Origin: Streptosporangiaceae bacterium
GTDB taxonomy: Bacteria > Actinomycetota > Actinomycetes > Streptosporangiales > Streptosporangiaceae
Direction: 5' to 3'
DNA: 13,051 nt
Assembly (NCBI GenBank): GCA_030040475.1
Contig: JASHTQ010000086.1
Location: 1-13,051 of the forward strand
Shown: in pieces, positions 1 through 8,297 of the stretch
Numbering within the stretch: the first letter of the stretch is position 1
Layout: the number at the start of each line of letters is the position of its first letter
The notes under the pieces: model-generated
What the model was told of the DNA's origin: nothing
Database searches by the model: none
What the model saw: the letters and a program-made list of their open reading frames with translations, nothing else
Translations under genes and position numbers: made by a program

Positions 1-577
1 TCACCACCGACTGCCGCAGGTACGCCAGCGCCTTCTCCGCATCCCGCAGCCGCTGCCACCCCCCGTGCATCGCCACGAACGAGTCCTGCACCACCTCCTC
101 CGCCGTCGGCGTATCCCGCACCAGCAGCGCAGCCAGCCGCACCAGAGCCCGGTAATGCAGCGAATACAACTCCGTAACCGCCCGATCCGCACTCCACTGG
201 CTGGGTTCCGTCCAGGGAGCCAGGGTGCTGTCGGACACGATGGCGCCGGTGGCGGCCAGGGTTTCCGCGACCGCACCGGGGGCATCGGGACCGGCCGTCT
301 CGGGACCGGCCGCTGCTGGCACGGCGCGCAGGGGCATGGTCCCGTCTATGCCGTCGGTGTCGGGCTCGGCGTGCGGGGAAAGGGTGCCGTTGGCCCCGTT
401 GGCGACCTGCGGGGCACGTTCGCTGAGCCAGGCCCGGTACCGCACCAGCCCGGCCTCAAGGTCGTATCCCGTGCCGAAGCGGGATTGCTGGAGTTCGGTG
501 ACTTGCCGGTACAGGCGGGAGGCCAGCTCGTCCTCATCCTCGGCCGAGCTGTCGGTCCAGCGTTCGCCGACCGTCAT
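1..577 (-). CDS. Partial ECF-like sigma factor with a long N-terminal extension
   Basis: The frame is open from an ATG at 577 to the window edge: 192 codons, no stop, C-terminus missing. Residues 1-60 are acidic and helical-looking, with a block at about 20-52 (RLYRQVTELQQSRFGTGYD, then a RYRAWL motif). Residues 60-125 form an Ala/Pro/Gly-rich linker. From about residue 130 the sequence reads as sigma-70 region 2 of the SigE-like ECF type: TELYSLHYRALVRLAALLV, then AEEVVQDSFVAMHGGW and AYLRQSVV. Region 2 binds the polymerase clamp and the -10 element; region 4 would lie outside the window. The ATG overlaps the stop of the upstream sigma gene by one base (TAATG), so translational coupling is likely, and no separate Shine-Dalgarno is needed or seen. 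Third-position use shifts from C-rich to G-rich near the linker/sigma junction. Region 2 identity is fairly sure; the role of the leader is unknown. Confidence 0.75.
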   Translation of the reverse strand, partial: MTVGERWTDSSAEDEDELASRLYRQVTELQQSRFGTGYDLEAGLVRYRAWLSERAPQVANGANGTLSPHAEPDTDGIDGTMPLRAVPAAAGPETAGPDAPGAVAETLAATGAIVSDSTLAPWTEPSQWSADRAVTELYSLHYRALVRLAALLVRDTPTAEEVVQDSFVAMHGGWQRLRDAEKALAYLRQSVV

Positions 578-1152
578 TACGATGCTCCATCGGGGTCGTC
601 GCCGGTGTGCGGGTCCTCCGGCCCGAGCTGTGCGATCAGCTTACGTCGTGCTCGGTCCAGGTGCGCGCTCACCGTTTTATCCGCCATCCCGAGGGCGGCG
701 GCGATCTCGGCCTCCTTCAGGTCCAGCAGCCAGTGCAGCAGCGCGGCCGTGTGCTGCGGTTCGGGCATGCTCTCGATGACCTGCCAGCATCGTTCCAGCG
801 TGACCGGGGAGAAGGCCCGCCCGTGCTGGCCCGCATGGTCTGCGTGGACCCTTCCGCGCGGGATCTCCGACGTGGGCAGGCCGTCTTGCGACGCTGTTTC
901 GCCGCGGAACCAGCCGATCGCGAGGTTGGCCAGCGTGACCCGCAGCCAGGCACGGCGCTGATCCTCGGCAAGGTGCCGCAGTGCGTGCCAGTCACGCGAC
1001 GCGGCGCGGAAGGCGGCCTGGACGAGATCCTCGCCGAGTGCCTGGTCGCCGCGGACCAGCACGCAGGCGTACCCGAACAGATCACGGGCATGAGTATCGA
1101 AGCACGAGGCAAGTTCCTGGTCCTCGCGCGGCGGGATCTTCTCCTCATCCAT
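577..1152 (-). CDS. ECF-type RNA polymerase sigma factor (SigE-like)
   Basis: A 191-residue sigma factor that would direct RNA polymerase to a small set of promoters. Counting from the alternative GTG at 1167, region 2 covers about residues 20-90 (CFDTHARDLFGYACVLV, GEDLVQAAFRAA, RAWLRVTLANLAIGWFR). A polar linker follows to about 120. Region 4 with its helix-turn-helix covers 125-182 (MPEPQHTAALLHWLLDLKE, IAAALGMADKTVSAHLDRAR). The length suits a two-domain ECF protein. Start choice: ATG at 1152 gives MDEEKIPP; the in-frame GTG at 1167 adds five residues. Neither has a Shine-Dalgarno, so leaderless or coupled initiation is possible. No anti-sigma gene lies upstream; the next gene downstream is another sigma-like gene overlapping by one base. 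Family assignment is firm; the regulon and signal are unknown. Confidence 0.85.
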   Translation of the reverse strand: MDEEKIPPREDQELASCFDTHARDLFGYACVLVRGDQALGEDLVQAAFRAASRDWHALRHLAEDQRRAWLRVTLANLAIGWFRGETASQDGLPTSEIPRGRVHADHAGQHGRAFSPVTLERCWQVIESMPEPQHTAALLHWLLDLKEAEIAAALGMADKTVSAHLDRARRKLIAQLGPEDPHTGDDPDGAS

Positions 1153-1329
1153 CGCAGGTAGCCGCACTGATCATCGCGGTAAGGTTAGCCGGTTTCTGCA
1201 CGGGAGCGGGAAGGGTCACGCAGGTACCCGGGCGGCAGCCATCGATCCGCTGCCAGGCACCGGCGAAGAGACACGATCCGAGATTACCGTCGGCGGCTCG
1301 CCCCACTACGGCAATATGTCCGCTAGACA

Positions 1330-1346
1330 TTCTCGCGATGCGAGAA
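1330..1346. repeat. Perfect 7+3+7 inverted repeat
   Basis: TTCTCGC and GCGAGAA flank a GAT centre, a perfect 17-base dyad about 180 bases upstream of the sigma gene and 250 upstream of the SARP gene. Its size suits the operator of a dimeric repressor; a tight RNA hairpin is the alternative. Three more, weaker dyads follow within 90 bases (1380-1393, 1400-1412, 1420-1437). Confidence 0.5.
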
Positions 1347-1533
1347 ATCGATCAAGCCTGCCGCCGTGGCCGGGAGCTCGGCGCGACCGCGCCGGCGATG
1401 CCGTATAACGGCACACGCGGCCGGCATTATCACCGGCTGAAATGACGGCCGAGCTGGTCCGGACTTGCGAAATTGCCCGCATCCGCACCAGCGCAAACGG
1501 CGTTGCACGTCAGCTTTAGTCATTTGTTGATTC

Positions 1534-1564
1534 CTGTCATTGTGCGCGGTACGGTGCTTATAAG
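1534..1564 (+). promoter_or_regulatory. Putative SARP gene promoter
   Basis: CTGTCA at 1534-1539 resembles a -35 element and TATAAG at 1559-1564 a -10 element, with a 19-base spacer. This would start transcription near 1571, about 23 bases before the GTG start. The stretch is clearly more AT-rich than its surroundings. The spacer is longer than the usual 17 bases, which SARP-type activated promoters can show. The call rests on inspection only. Confidence 0.4.
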
Positions 1565-1593
1565 CTCAGCTTTGCCTTGGTCAGAGGGTCCAT

Positions 1594-4500
1594 GTGATCG
1601 AAACGGAGTTCTGGCTGCTCGGGCCTTTGATGGTGCGTCACGGCGAGGTACCGGTTCCGGTGGCACGGGGGAAGCAGCGGGCGGTACTCGCGGCGTTGCT
1701 GCTGAACGCCAACCAGGTGGTGTCGGTGGACGAACTCGCCGAGACGCTGTGGGGCGCCGGCCCGCCGCCATCGGCGCGGGTCACTGTCCAGAACAACGTG
1801 ATGAGGCTGCGGAAGGCCCTCGGGGACGAGGACGCGGGCCGGATCGTCACCCAGCCGCGCGGCTACTGCATCCGGGTGGCCGACGGCGAGCTGGACGTGA
1901 CCCGATGCGAGACCCTGCTTGAGGGCGCGCGGGCCGCGGCGCGAGACGGCGCGTGGGACGTGGCGGCCGACCGGGCGCGCGCGGCGCTTGAGCTGTGGCG
2001 GGGCAGGCCGCTCGCGGACGTGGAGTCCGACCTGATCACCGCGCGAGAGGTGCCCAGGCTCGAGGAGTTGCGGCTGCGCGCCCACGAAACGCGCATCGAC
2101 GCCGACCTGCACCTGGGCCGGCACGGTGAGGTCATCGTCGAGCTGCGGCAACTGGTGGCCAGCAACCCGCTGCGAGAGCGCCTGCACGCCCAGCTGATGC
2201 TCGCGCTGTACCGCGACGGCCGTCAGGCCGAGGCGCTCGCCGCCTATTCAAGCGCCCGGCAGACCCTGGTCGGCGAGCTGGGCACCGAGCCGGGAAGCGA
2301 GTTGCGGGAGGTGCATCAGCGCATCCTCGCCGCCGACCCCGCCCTGGCCGGGCCGGATCAGGTGGCGGTGCCGAACGGGGCCGGGATACCTCGGGAGCTG
2401 CCGGCCGGGGTACGGCATTTCACCGGGCGCGCCGGGGAACTGGCGGCGCTGACCGGGCTGCTGAGCTCCGCCGACGGCCAGGGTCCTGGCACTGTGGTGG
2501 TCTCTGCGATCGGCGGGACGGCAGGAGTCGGCAAGACGGCCTTGGCGGTGCACTGGGCGCATCAGGTGGCGGGGCGCTTTCCCGACGGGCAGCTGTACGT
2601 CAACCTGCGCGGCTACGATCCCGACCAGCCGATGCCGGCAGCCGAGGCGCTGGCTGGCTTCCTGCGCGCCCTCGGCGTGGCCAGTCAGGACATCCCCGCG
2701 GAGGTGGCCGAGCGGGCGGCGCGCTACCGGAGCCTGCTGGCCGAACGGCGGATGCTCGTGGTGCTTGACAACGCGAGCTCCGAGGAGCAGGTCCGGCCGC
2801 TGCTGCCCGGGAGCGGCTCAAGTGCCGCGGTGGTGACCAGCCGCGACGCACTGACCGGTCTTGTGGTGCGGGACGGCGCGCAGCGGCTGGATCTCGAGCT
2901 GCTGCCCGCGGCCGATGCGGTTGACCTGCTGCGAGCGCTGATCGGCCCGCGGGTCGACGCCGATCCGGCCGCCGCCGCGGCGCTGGCGGAACAGTGCTCA
3001 CGGCTGCCGCTCGCGCTGCGGGTGGTCGCCGAGCGAGCCGTGGCGCGTTCCGGCCTGCCGCTTGACTCCTTGCGCGACGAGCTGGCCGATCATCAGCGGC
3101 GGCTTGAGCTGATGGATGCCGGCGGGGATCCCCGCACCGGAGTGCGGGCGGTGTTCTCCTGGTCCTACCGGCAGCTCGGCGCCGCGGCGGCCCGCACGTT
3201 CCGCCTCGTGGGCCTGCACCCCGGCGCGGACCTGGACGCTCACGCCGCGGCCGCGCTGACCGGGATCGGTGTCGGCGAGGTCCGCGGCCAGCTGGAGGTA
3301 CTTGTGCGGGCGCACCTGGTCCGGTACGCCGGGCCTGGCCGGTACAGCCTGCACGACCTGCTGCGGGCCTACGCCAGGACGCTGGCCGCCGACCAGGACG
3401 GCGACCGGGCGCAGCAGGCGGCGCTGACCCGGCTGTTCGATTACTACCTGGGCGCGGCAGCCGCCGCTATGGACGTGCTGTTCCCGGCAGAGCGCCATCG
3501 CCGGCCGCCAGCGGCCGGCCCGGTAGCCTGCCTGCCGCCGCTGGCGGACGCCGGCGCCGCGCGGGCGTGGCTGGACGGCGAGCGAGCCACCTTGGTCAGC
3601 GTCGCAGGTTACGCGGCGGGGAACGGCCGGCCGGGGTACGCCACCGGCCTGGCGGCGACCGTGTTCCGCTACCTGGATGAGGGCGGCCACTACGCCGAGG
3701 CGGTCATCCTGCACACCCATGCCAGGCAGGCCGCTCGCCGGGCCGGCGACCTGAACGCCGAGGCCGATGCCGTGCACAACCTGTCCCTGGTCGACCTTCG
3801 CCAGGGCCGCTACGTTCAGGGGGCAGAGCACCTGCGCCGGGTGCTGGCCCTGTACCGCGAGATCGGCGATGCCACGGGCCAGGCCAGGGCGCTGAATAAC
3901 CTCGGCATCATTGCCGCGCGCCTGGGTCACCGCCAGCAGGCCGCGGTCTATGTCCGGCAGGCCCTGGCCATCTACCGGCAGTCCGGCGACCAGGCGGGTG
4001 AGGCCCGTGCGGTGCACAACCTGGCCACGATGGACGCGCAGGAGGGCCGCTACCCGCAGGCCGCGGACCACCTCGGCCAGGCTCTGCTGCTATTCAGGCA
4101 GGTCGGCAACTCAGGCGGCGAGGTGCACGCGCTCAACGATCTTGGCCTGGTCGAGATGCGCCGGGCCCGCTACGCCGAGGCGGCCGTCCACATCGACACG
4201 GCCCTGGCCCTATCCCGCGAGACAGGAAACCTGGCCGGGCAGGCCCGGGCGCTGACCAACCTCGGCGACCTGGCTCAGCGGCAGGGCCGCCACCAACAGG
4301 GCCGCGGCTACCAGCAGCAGGCGCTGGCGCTGTTCCAGCAGATCGGCGACCAGTCCGGCCAGGCCGAGGCGCTCAACGGCTTGGGCGAGACCCTCCGCGT
4401 CAGCGGCCAGGAGGCTCCGGCGCGCGCCCGGCACACCGCCGCGCTCACCCTGGCAAGCCAGATCGGCGACCAGGAGCAGCAGGCCCGCGCGCACGACGGC

Positions 4501-4680
4501 CTCGCCTGCTGCCATCGCGCGGGAGGCGAGTACGGCCGCAGTCGCGAGCACTGGCGGCAGGCCCTCACCCTGTACACCGAGCTCGGGGCGCCCGAAGCCG
4601 ATCAGGTCCGGGCGCAGCTGGCCGCATTGCCCGGCAAAGGATTGCCCGGCAAAGGATTAAGTTGCCAGGCCAGGGGTTAA
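1594..4680 (+). CDS. AfsR/SARP-family transcriptional regulator with NB-ARC and TPR domains
   Basis: A 1028-residue cytosolic regulator, close in size to AfsR of Streptomyces. In order: an OmpR-type winged helix at about 1-95 ([31 protein letters not shown]); the bacterial transcriptional activator domain at about 96-245 (ending near [13 protein letters not shown]); an NB-ARC ATPase with Walker [10 protein letters not shown] at 307-315, Walker B MLVVLDN at about 387 and RLPLAL near 470; and C-terminal TPR units at about 680-1005, period about 40 residues, with recurring NLG/NDLG and GD turns. SARP proteins bind direct repeats near the -35 and recruit polymerase; the NB-ARC/TPR part is thought to gate this by nucleotide and ligand or partner binding. 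Start: GTG at 1594 with AGAGGG five bases upstream; the overlapping ATG at 1592 is followed at once by TGA. No biosynthetic cluster is visible, so the target is unknown. Confidence 0.93.
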   Translation: MIETEFWLLGPLMVRHGEVPVPVARGKQRAVLAALLLNANQVVSVDELAETLWGAGPPPSARVTVQNNVMRLRKALGDEDAGRIVTQPRGYCIRVADGELDVTRCETLLEGARAAARDGAWDVAADRARAALELWRGRPLADVESDLITAREVPRLEELRLRAHETRIDADLHLGRHGEVIVELRQLVASNPLRERLHAQLMLALYRDGRQAEALAAYSSARQTLVGELGTEPGSELREVHQRILAADPALAGPDQVAVPNGAGIPRELPAGVRHFTGRAGELAALTGLLSSADGQGPGTVVVSAIGGTAGVGKTALAVHWAHQVAGRFPDGQLYVNLRGYDPDQPMPAAEALAGFLRALGVASQDIPAEVAERAARYRSLLAERRMLVVLDNASSEEQVRPLLPGSGSSAAVVTSRDALTGLVVRDGAQRLDLELLPAADAVDLLRALIGPRVDADPAAAAALAEQCSRLPLALRVVAERAVARSGLPLDSLRDELADHQRRLELMDAGGDPRTGVRAVFSWSYRQLGAAAARTFRLVGLHPGADLDAHAAAALTGIGVGEVRGQLEVLVRAHLVRYAGPGRYSLHDLLRAYARTLAADQDGDRAQQAALTRLFDYYLGAAAAAMDVLFPAERHRRPPAAGPVACLPPLADAGAARAWLDGERATLVSVAGYAAGNGRPGYATGLAATVFRYLDEGGHYAEAVILHTHARQAARRAGDLNAEADAVHNLSLVDLRQGRYVQGAEHLRRVLALYREIGDATGQARALNNLGIIAARLGHRQQAAVYVRQALAIYRQSGDQAGEARAVHNLATMDAQEGRYPQAADHLGQALLLFRQVGNSGGEVHALNDLGLVEMRRARYAEAAVHIDTALALSRETGNLAGQARALTNLGDLAQRQGRHQQGRGYQQQALALFQQIGDQSGQAEALNGLGETLRVSGQEAPARARHTAALTLASQIGDQEQQARAHDGLACCHRAGGEYGRSREHWRQALTLYTELGAPEADQVRAQLAALPGKGLPGKGLSCQARG
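4627..4656 (+). repeat. Tandem 15-base repeat at the 3' end of the SARP gene
   Basis: Two identical copies of TTGCCCGGCAAAGGA lie head to tail, encoding LPGKG twice in the last residues of the regulator. Each contains the near-palindrome TTGCC-C-GGCAA. A degenerate third copy (TTGCCAGG) begins at 4662. The repeat lies just beyond the miaB stop codon on the other strand, so it could also affect miaB 3' end formation. A slippage duplication in a dispensable tail is the simplest explanation. Confidence 0.7.
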
Positions 4681-6155
4681 CCCGCGGGCTGGCGGCCGGG
4701 CATGCCGAGCAGCACCGGAGCCGGGGCGCCCGCGGCCGCGGCCGTCCGCTGGACAGTGGCTGCCTGCTGCGCAGTGGCTGCCTGCCAGGCGTCGCCGGCC
4801 CTCGTCCGGCGGACGGACAGCGCAGGCGCATCGGACAGCAGGTAGTGCGGCGCGGCGCGGGTGACGGTTACCGTGACGACGTCGCCGGGACGGGGCGACC
4901 GGGGGGCGGCGTCGGGAGCGAAGTGCACCAGGCGGTTGTCGCGGGCGCGGCCGGACATGCGGTGGGTGGCGGCGTCCTTGCGGCCCTCGCCCTCGGCCAC
5001 GAGCACTTCCACGGTTGCGCCGGTCTGCTTCTGGTTCTCCGCGTAGGTGGTCTCCTCGACCAGGGCGGTGAGCCGCTCGTAGCGCTCCTGCACGACGGCG
5101 GCGGGGACCTGGGCGTCCATGGTCGCGGCCGGGGTTCCGGGTCGGATGGAGTATCGGAAGGTGAACGCGCCGGCGAACCTGGCCGTGCGGACCAGGTCCA
5201 GGGTGTCCTCGAAGTCCTGGTCGGTCTCGCCGGGGAAACCGACGATGATGTCGGTGGTGATGGCGGCGTCGGGGATGCTGGCGCGGACCCGGTCCAGGAT
5301 GGCCAGGTACCGGTCCCTGCGGTAGGCCCGGCGCATCGCCTTCAGCACCGCGTCCGAGCCGGACTGCAGGGGCATGTGCAGGCTGGGCATCACGTTCGGG
5401 GTCTGCGCCATCGCGTCGATGACGTCGTCGGTGAAGTCCCTCGGGTGCGGGGAGGTGAACCGGACGCGCTCCAGGCCGTCGATCTGGCCGCAGCCGCGCA
5501 GCAGCTTGCCGAACGCGGTCCTGTCGCCGAACTCGGCGCCGTAGGAGTTCACGTTCTGGCCGAGCAGCGTGACCTCAAGGACGCCGTCGGCGACCAGCGC
5601 GCGGATCTCGGCCAGGATGTCGCCCGGGCGGCGGTCCCGTTCCTTGCCGCGCAGGCTCGGCACGATGCAGAACGTGCAGGTGTTGTTGCAGCCCACGGAG
5701 ATCGCGACCCAGGCGGAGTAGCTGGATTGGCGCCGGGCGGGCAGCAGCGACGGGAAGGTCTCCAGCGTCTCGGCGAACTCCGCCTGCGCCTCGTTCCTGA
5801 CCCTGGCCTGTTCCAGCAGCGCGGGCAGCGAGCTCATGTTGTGGGTGCCGTAGACCACGTCTACCCACGGCGCGCGCTGGGTGATCCTGCTGCGTTCCAT
5901 CTGCGCCAGGCAGCCGCCCACCGCGATCTGCATGCCCTTCTGCTTGTGCGGCAGCAGATGACCGAGGTTGCCGTACAGCCGGTCGGCGGCGTTCTCCCTT
6001 ACCGCGCAGGTATTGAAGACGATGACGTCAGGAGTCTCGCCGTCATGGGCCGGCTGGTAGCCCGCCTCGTCAAGCAGCCCGGCCAGACGCTCGGAGTCGT
6101 GCGCATTCATCTGGCACCCGTAGGTGCGAATCTGGTACGTCCTGCCGCCTGCCAC
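4677..6155 (-). CDS. miaB: tRNA-2-methylthio-N6-dimethylallyladenosine synthase MiaB
   Basis: A 492-residue radical-SAM methylthiotransferase that turns i6A37 into ms2i6A37 in tRNAs reading UNN codons. The N-terminal UPF0004 domain has its three cluster cysteines at C14 (TYGCQMN), C50 (NTCAVREN) and C82 (GGCLAQ). The radical-SAM core carries C156, C160 and C163 ([11 protein letters not shown]). The TRAM RNA-binding domain spans about 375-443. An Ala/Gln/Pro-rich tail of some 50 residues follows TRAM and looks dispensable. The start is GTG at 6155, giving [15 protein letters not shown]; its Shine-Dalgarno is weak. The gene is divergent from the S9 peptidase gene. Its TAA shares the TTAA at 4677-4680 with the stop of the convergent SARP gene, leaving no room for a terminator between them. 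Function is confident because all six cysteines are present. Confidence 0.96.
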   Translation of the reverse strand: MAGGRTYQIRTYGCQMNAHDSERLAGLLDEAGYQPAHDGETPDVIVFNTCAVRENAADRLYGNLGHLLPHKQKGMQIAVGGCLAQMERSRITQRAPWVDVVYGTHNMSSLPALLEQARVRNEAQAEFAETLETFPSLLPARRQSSYSAWVAISVGCNNTCTFCIVPSLRGKERDRRPGDILAEIRALVADGVLEVTLLGQNVNSYGAEFGDRTAFGKLLRGCGQIDGLERVRFTSPHPRDFTDDVIDAMAQTPNVMPSLHMPLQSGSDAVLKAMRRAYRRDRYLAILDRVRASIPDAAITTDIIVGFPGETDQDFEDTLDLVRTARFAGAFTFRYSIRPGTPAATMDAQVPAAVVQERYERLTALVEETTYAENQKQTGATVEVLVAEGEGRKDAATHRMSGRARDNRLVHFAPDAAPRSPRPGDVVTVTVTRAAPHYLLSDAPALSVRRTRAGDAWQAATAQQAATVQRTAAAAGAPAPVLLGMPGRQPAG

Positions 6156-6201
6156 ACGATCAGGATAGGGGCGGATGCTGCCGCACGTGCACCACGATCA
6201 T

Positions 6202-6207
6202 GGAGGG
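6202..6207 (+). promoter_or_regulatory. Ribosome binding site of the S9 peptidase gene
   Basis: GGAGGG lies ten bases before the ATG at 6218. It overlaps an in-frame ATG at 6200 and so argues against that earlier start. The 62-base gap to miaB must hold both divergent promoters; no clear -10/-35 pair was seen in it. Confidence 0.6.
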
Positions 6208-6217
6208 AACGTCCGGC

Positions 6218-8242
6218 ATGATATTCGGTATGCAAGTGACCTCGGCGCAGACCGCACCCTATGGTGAGTGGCCCTCCCCCATCAGCGGCGCCGATGTCGC
6301 GCGCACGCAGGTCGGCCTCGCGTTCCCGACGATGGTGGGCACCAGCGTCTGGTGGCAGGAGGCCCGGCCAGCCGAGGGCGGCCGACAGGCCGTCGTCTGC
6401 CTGGATCCTGACGGGACCCGCCGGGACCTGCTGCCGATGCCGTGGAACGCCAGGACCCGCGTGCACGAATACGGCGGCAAGTCCTTCTGCGCGCTGCCGG
6501 ACGGCTTCATCTTCGCGAACTTCGCCGACCAGCGGCTCTACCGCGCCGGAGCGGCAGCGGGAGAGGGGGCGACGGAGCCGAGCCCGCTGACGGCGCCCCC
6601 CGACGACCGCGCCGCCGACCGGTTCGCCGACTTCGTGCTGTCCCCGGACGGCACGCAGGTGTGGTGCGTGCGGGAACGGCACCGCGCCGGCCGGATCACC
6701 CGGGCGATCGTGGCCGTGCCGCTGGACGGTTCCGCCGCGGCCGACGCCGACGCCGTCCGGGTGCTGGTGGGCGGTTCGGACTTCTTCGCCTTCCCGGCGC
6801 CGTCGCCGGACGGCACCCGGCTGGCCTGGATCTGCTGGGATCATCCGCGGATGCCGTGGGACGGCGCCGAGCTTCGGGTGGCCGCGATCGGGGATACCGG
6901 GAACCACCGGGTCGTCATGGGCAGCGAGCGTGAGTCGGTACTCGCACCGGTCTGGCGTGACGATGACAGCCTCTACCTGATCTCGGATCGTTCCGGCTGG
7001 TGGAACCTGTACCTCGCCGACGCCGCCGGGCCGGCGGCGCCGCGTCCGCTGTGTCCGCGGGAGGAGGAATTCGCCTGGCCGCTGTGGCAGCTCGGCGTGT
7101 ACCCGTACGCGGTACTCGACGACGGCCGGATCGCCGTCAGCCACGGGACGGGCGAGTCCAGGCTCGGCGTGCTCGATCCGGAGACCGGGCTACTCGCCGA
7201 CTTCAACCTGCCGTACGAGGTGCTGCCCGGGCTGTCGGCCTTCGGCCAGGCGGTGGCCGCCCTCGCGAGCGGGCCGACCGTGCCCGCCAGCGTGATCGGC
7301 ATGGAAATCGCCGCGTCGGAAGGGCCGGTCGTACGCGAGCTGTGCCGTAGCACCGATTCGCTGCCCGACGTCGGGTACCTGCCTGTGCCGCGAGCGGCGC
7401 GGCTGCCCGGGCCGTCGGGCTCGGTGGTGCACGCGCTGGTCTATCCGCCGACCAATCCCGTGGTCACCGCGCCGGACGGAGAACTGCCGCCGTACATCGT
7501 CTGGGTACACGGCGGCCCCACGGCGCACGTCTTCCCCAGGCTCGAACTCGACAAGGCGTACTTCACCAGCCGCGGCATCGGGATCGTGGACGTGAACTAC
7601 GGCGGCTCGAGCGGATACGGCCGTGTGTACCGGGAACGGCTCCGCGGCCAGTGGGGCATCGTGGACGTGGCCGACGTGATAACAGCCGCGCTCGCCCTGG
7701 CCGCCGACGGCGAGGCCGACGCGAAACGGCTCGGCATCCGCGGCGGATCGGCGGGCGGCTGGACAGCCCTGGCGGCAGTTACGACGGCCGTCGAATCGCG
7801 GGGCCTTGGCGGCGGCGTCTTCGCCGCGGCGGCCTCGTACTTCGGGGTGACCGACCTGCGGGGCTTCGCGGCGCTAACCCATGACTTCGAGTCGCGGTAC
7901 CTGGACAGCCTGGTCGGCCCGTTGCCCGAATCCAACGCGGTCTACCTCGAGCGGGCTCCGCTCGGGCACGTCAGCGACGCCACCTGCCCGATCCTGCTGC
8001 TGCAGGGACTCGACGACCCGATCGTGCCGCCTGCGCAGGCCGAGGCCCTGGCAGCAGACCTCGCGACGCACGGCATCAGGTACGCCTACCTGCCCTTCGC
8101 CGGCGAGTCGCACGGTTTCAGGAAGGCGGAGAACATCGTCGCCAGCCTGGAGGCCGAACTGTCCTTCTACGGCCAGATCATGGGCTTCACTCCGCCCGGC
8201 GTGCCGGTGGTCGCGCTAAGCGGCGGCGAGGAAGGCCGGTAG
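6218..8242 (+). CDS. S9 family peptidase (prolyl oligopeptidase-like serine hydrolase)
   Basis: A 674-residue protein, probably cytosolic since no signal peptide or membrane span is seen. The N-terminal ~400 residues look like the beta-propeller of acylaminoacyl-peptidase/prolyl oligopeptidase relatives (repeated SPDGT/SPDG and W-rich blades such as LSPDGTQVW and PSPDGTRLAW). The C-terminal alpha/beta-hydrolase has the oxyanion region WVHGGPTAHVFP, nucleophile S511 in GGSAGGW, acid D600 (DDPIVPPAQA) and H632 (GESHGF), a complete triad. Such enzymes cleave short peptides or remove blocked N-terminal residues; the substrate cannot be read from sequence. ATG at 6218 is chosen because GGAGGG precedes it; ATG at 6200 and 6230 are in-frame alternatives. 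It is divergent from miaB and converges on rny, so it is probably its own transcription unit. Confidence 0.92.
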   Translation: MIFGMQVTSAQTAPYGEWPSPISGADVARTQVGLAFPTMVGTSVWWQEARPAEGGRQAVVCLDPDGTRRDLLPMPWNARTRVHEYGGKSFCALPDGFIFANFADQRLYRAGAAAGEGATEPSPLTAPPDDRAADRFADFVLSPDGTQVWCVRERHRAGRITRAIVAVPLDGSAAADADAVRVLVGGSDFFAFPAPSPDGTRLAWICWDHPRMPWDGAELRVAAIGDTGNHRVVMGSERESVLAPVWRDDDSLYLISDRSGWWNLYLADAAGPAAPRPLCPREEEFAWPLWQLGVYPYAVLDDGRIAVSHGTGESRLGVLDPETGLLADFNLPYEVLPGLSAFGQAVAALASGPTVPASVIGMEIAASEGPVVRELCRSTDSLPDVGYLPVPRAARLPGPSGSVVHALVYPPTNPVVTAPDGELPPYIVWVHGGPTAHVFPRLELDKAYFTSRGIGIVDVNYGGSSGYGRVYRERLRGQWGIVDVADVITAALALAADGEADAKRLGIRGGSAGGWTALAAVTTAVESRGLGGGVFAAAASYFGVTDLRGFAALTHDFESRYLDSLVGPLPESNAVYLERAPLGHVSDATCPILLLQGLDDPIVPPAQAEALAADLATHGIRYAYLPFAGESHGFRKAENIVASLEAELSFYGQIMGFTPPGVPVVALSGGEEGR

Positions 8243-8245
8243 GCA

Positions 8246-8280
8246 GCCCGCGGAAAGGCCGACGGGAACGGCCGGCGGGC
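8246..8280. terminator. Probable bidirectional terminator hairpin between S9 peptidase and rny
   Basis: Two nested complementary blocks lie between the convergent stop codons. GCCCGC (8246-8251) pairs with GCGGGC (8275-8280), and GGCCG (8257-8261) with CGGCC (8269-8273), around a seven-base loop and an asymmetric internal bulge. There is no U-tract on either strand, as is common for GC-rich actinobacterial terminators, so function is inferred from structure and position. Confidence 0.45.
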
Positions 8281-8297
8281 AAGGGCCAGCGGGGAGG

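Larger units (their letters stand above)
1153..1593. other. Intergenic region between divergent sigma and SARP genes
   Basis: This 441-base gap separates the leftward sigma operon from the rightward SARP gene. It holds four short inverted repeats between 1330 and 1437, and a more AT-rich stretch (about 1500-1580) with GTCA-type direct repeats and a plausible promoter. Open frames crossing it have poor codon bias and were not accepted as genes. It probably carries the control regions of both transcription units. No convincing promoter was found for the sigma genes. Confidence 0.6.

Noticed and set aside
65..961. Long plus-strand frame over the sigma genes
   Set aside because: It is antisense to two sigma-factor genes with clear domain motifs. 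Its product is Arg/Gly/Ser-rich with no family pattern, typical of shadow frames in GC-rich DNA.
1145..1330. 61-codon minus-strand frame overlapping the sigma gene start
   Set aside because: It overlaps the sigma start in a coupling-like way and follows the 1330-1346 dyad. Its third positions are only about 63% G/C against a much higher figure in accepted genes, and it has no ribosome site.
2998..4071. 357-codon minus-strand frame in the SARP gene
   Set aside because: It mirrors the NB-ARC/TPR coding sequence. The apparent repeats are only the reverse of the TPR repeats.
3760..4600. Roughly 120-base periodic DNA repeats
   Set aside because: The periodicity is explained by about 40-residue TPR units in the SARP protein, not by a DNA repeat array or CRISPR.
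4662..6221. 519-codon plus-strand frame over miaB
   Set aside because: It lies antisense to miaB, which has all six catalytic cysteines. The product is Gly/Val/Arg-rich and resembles nothing.
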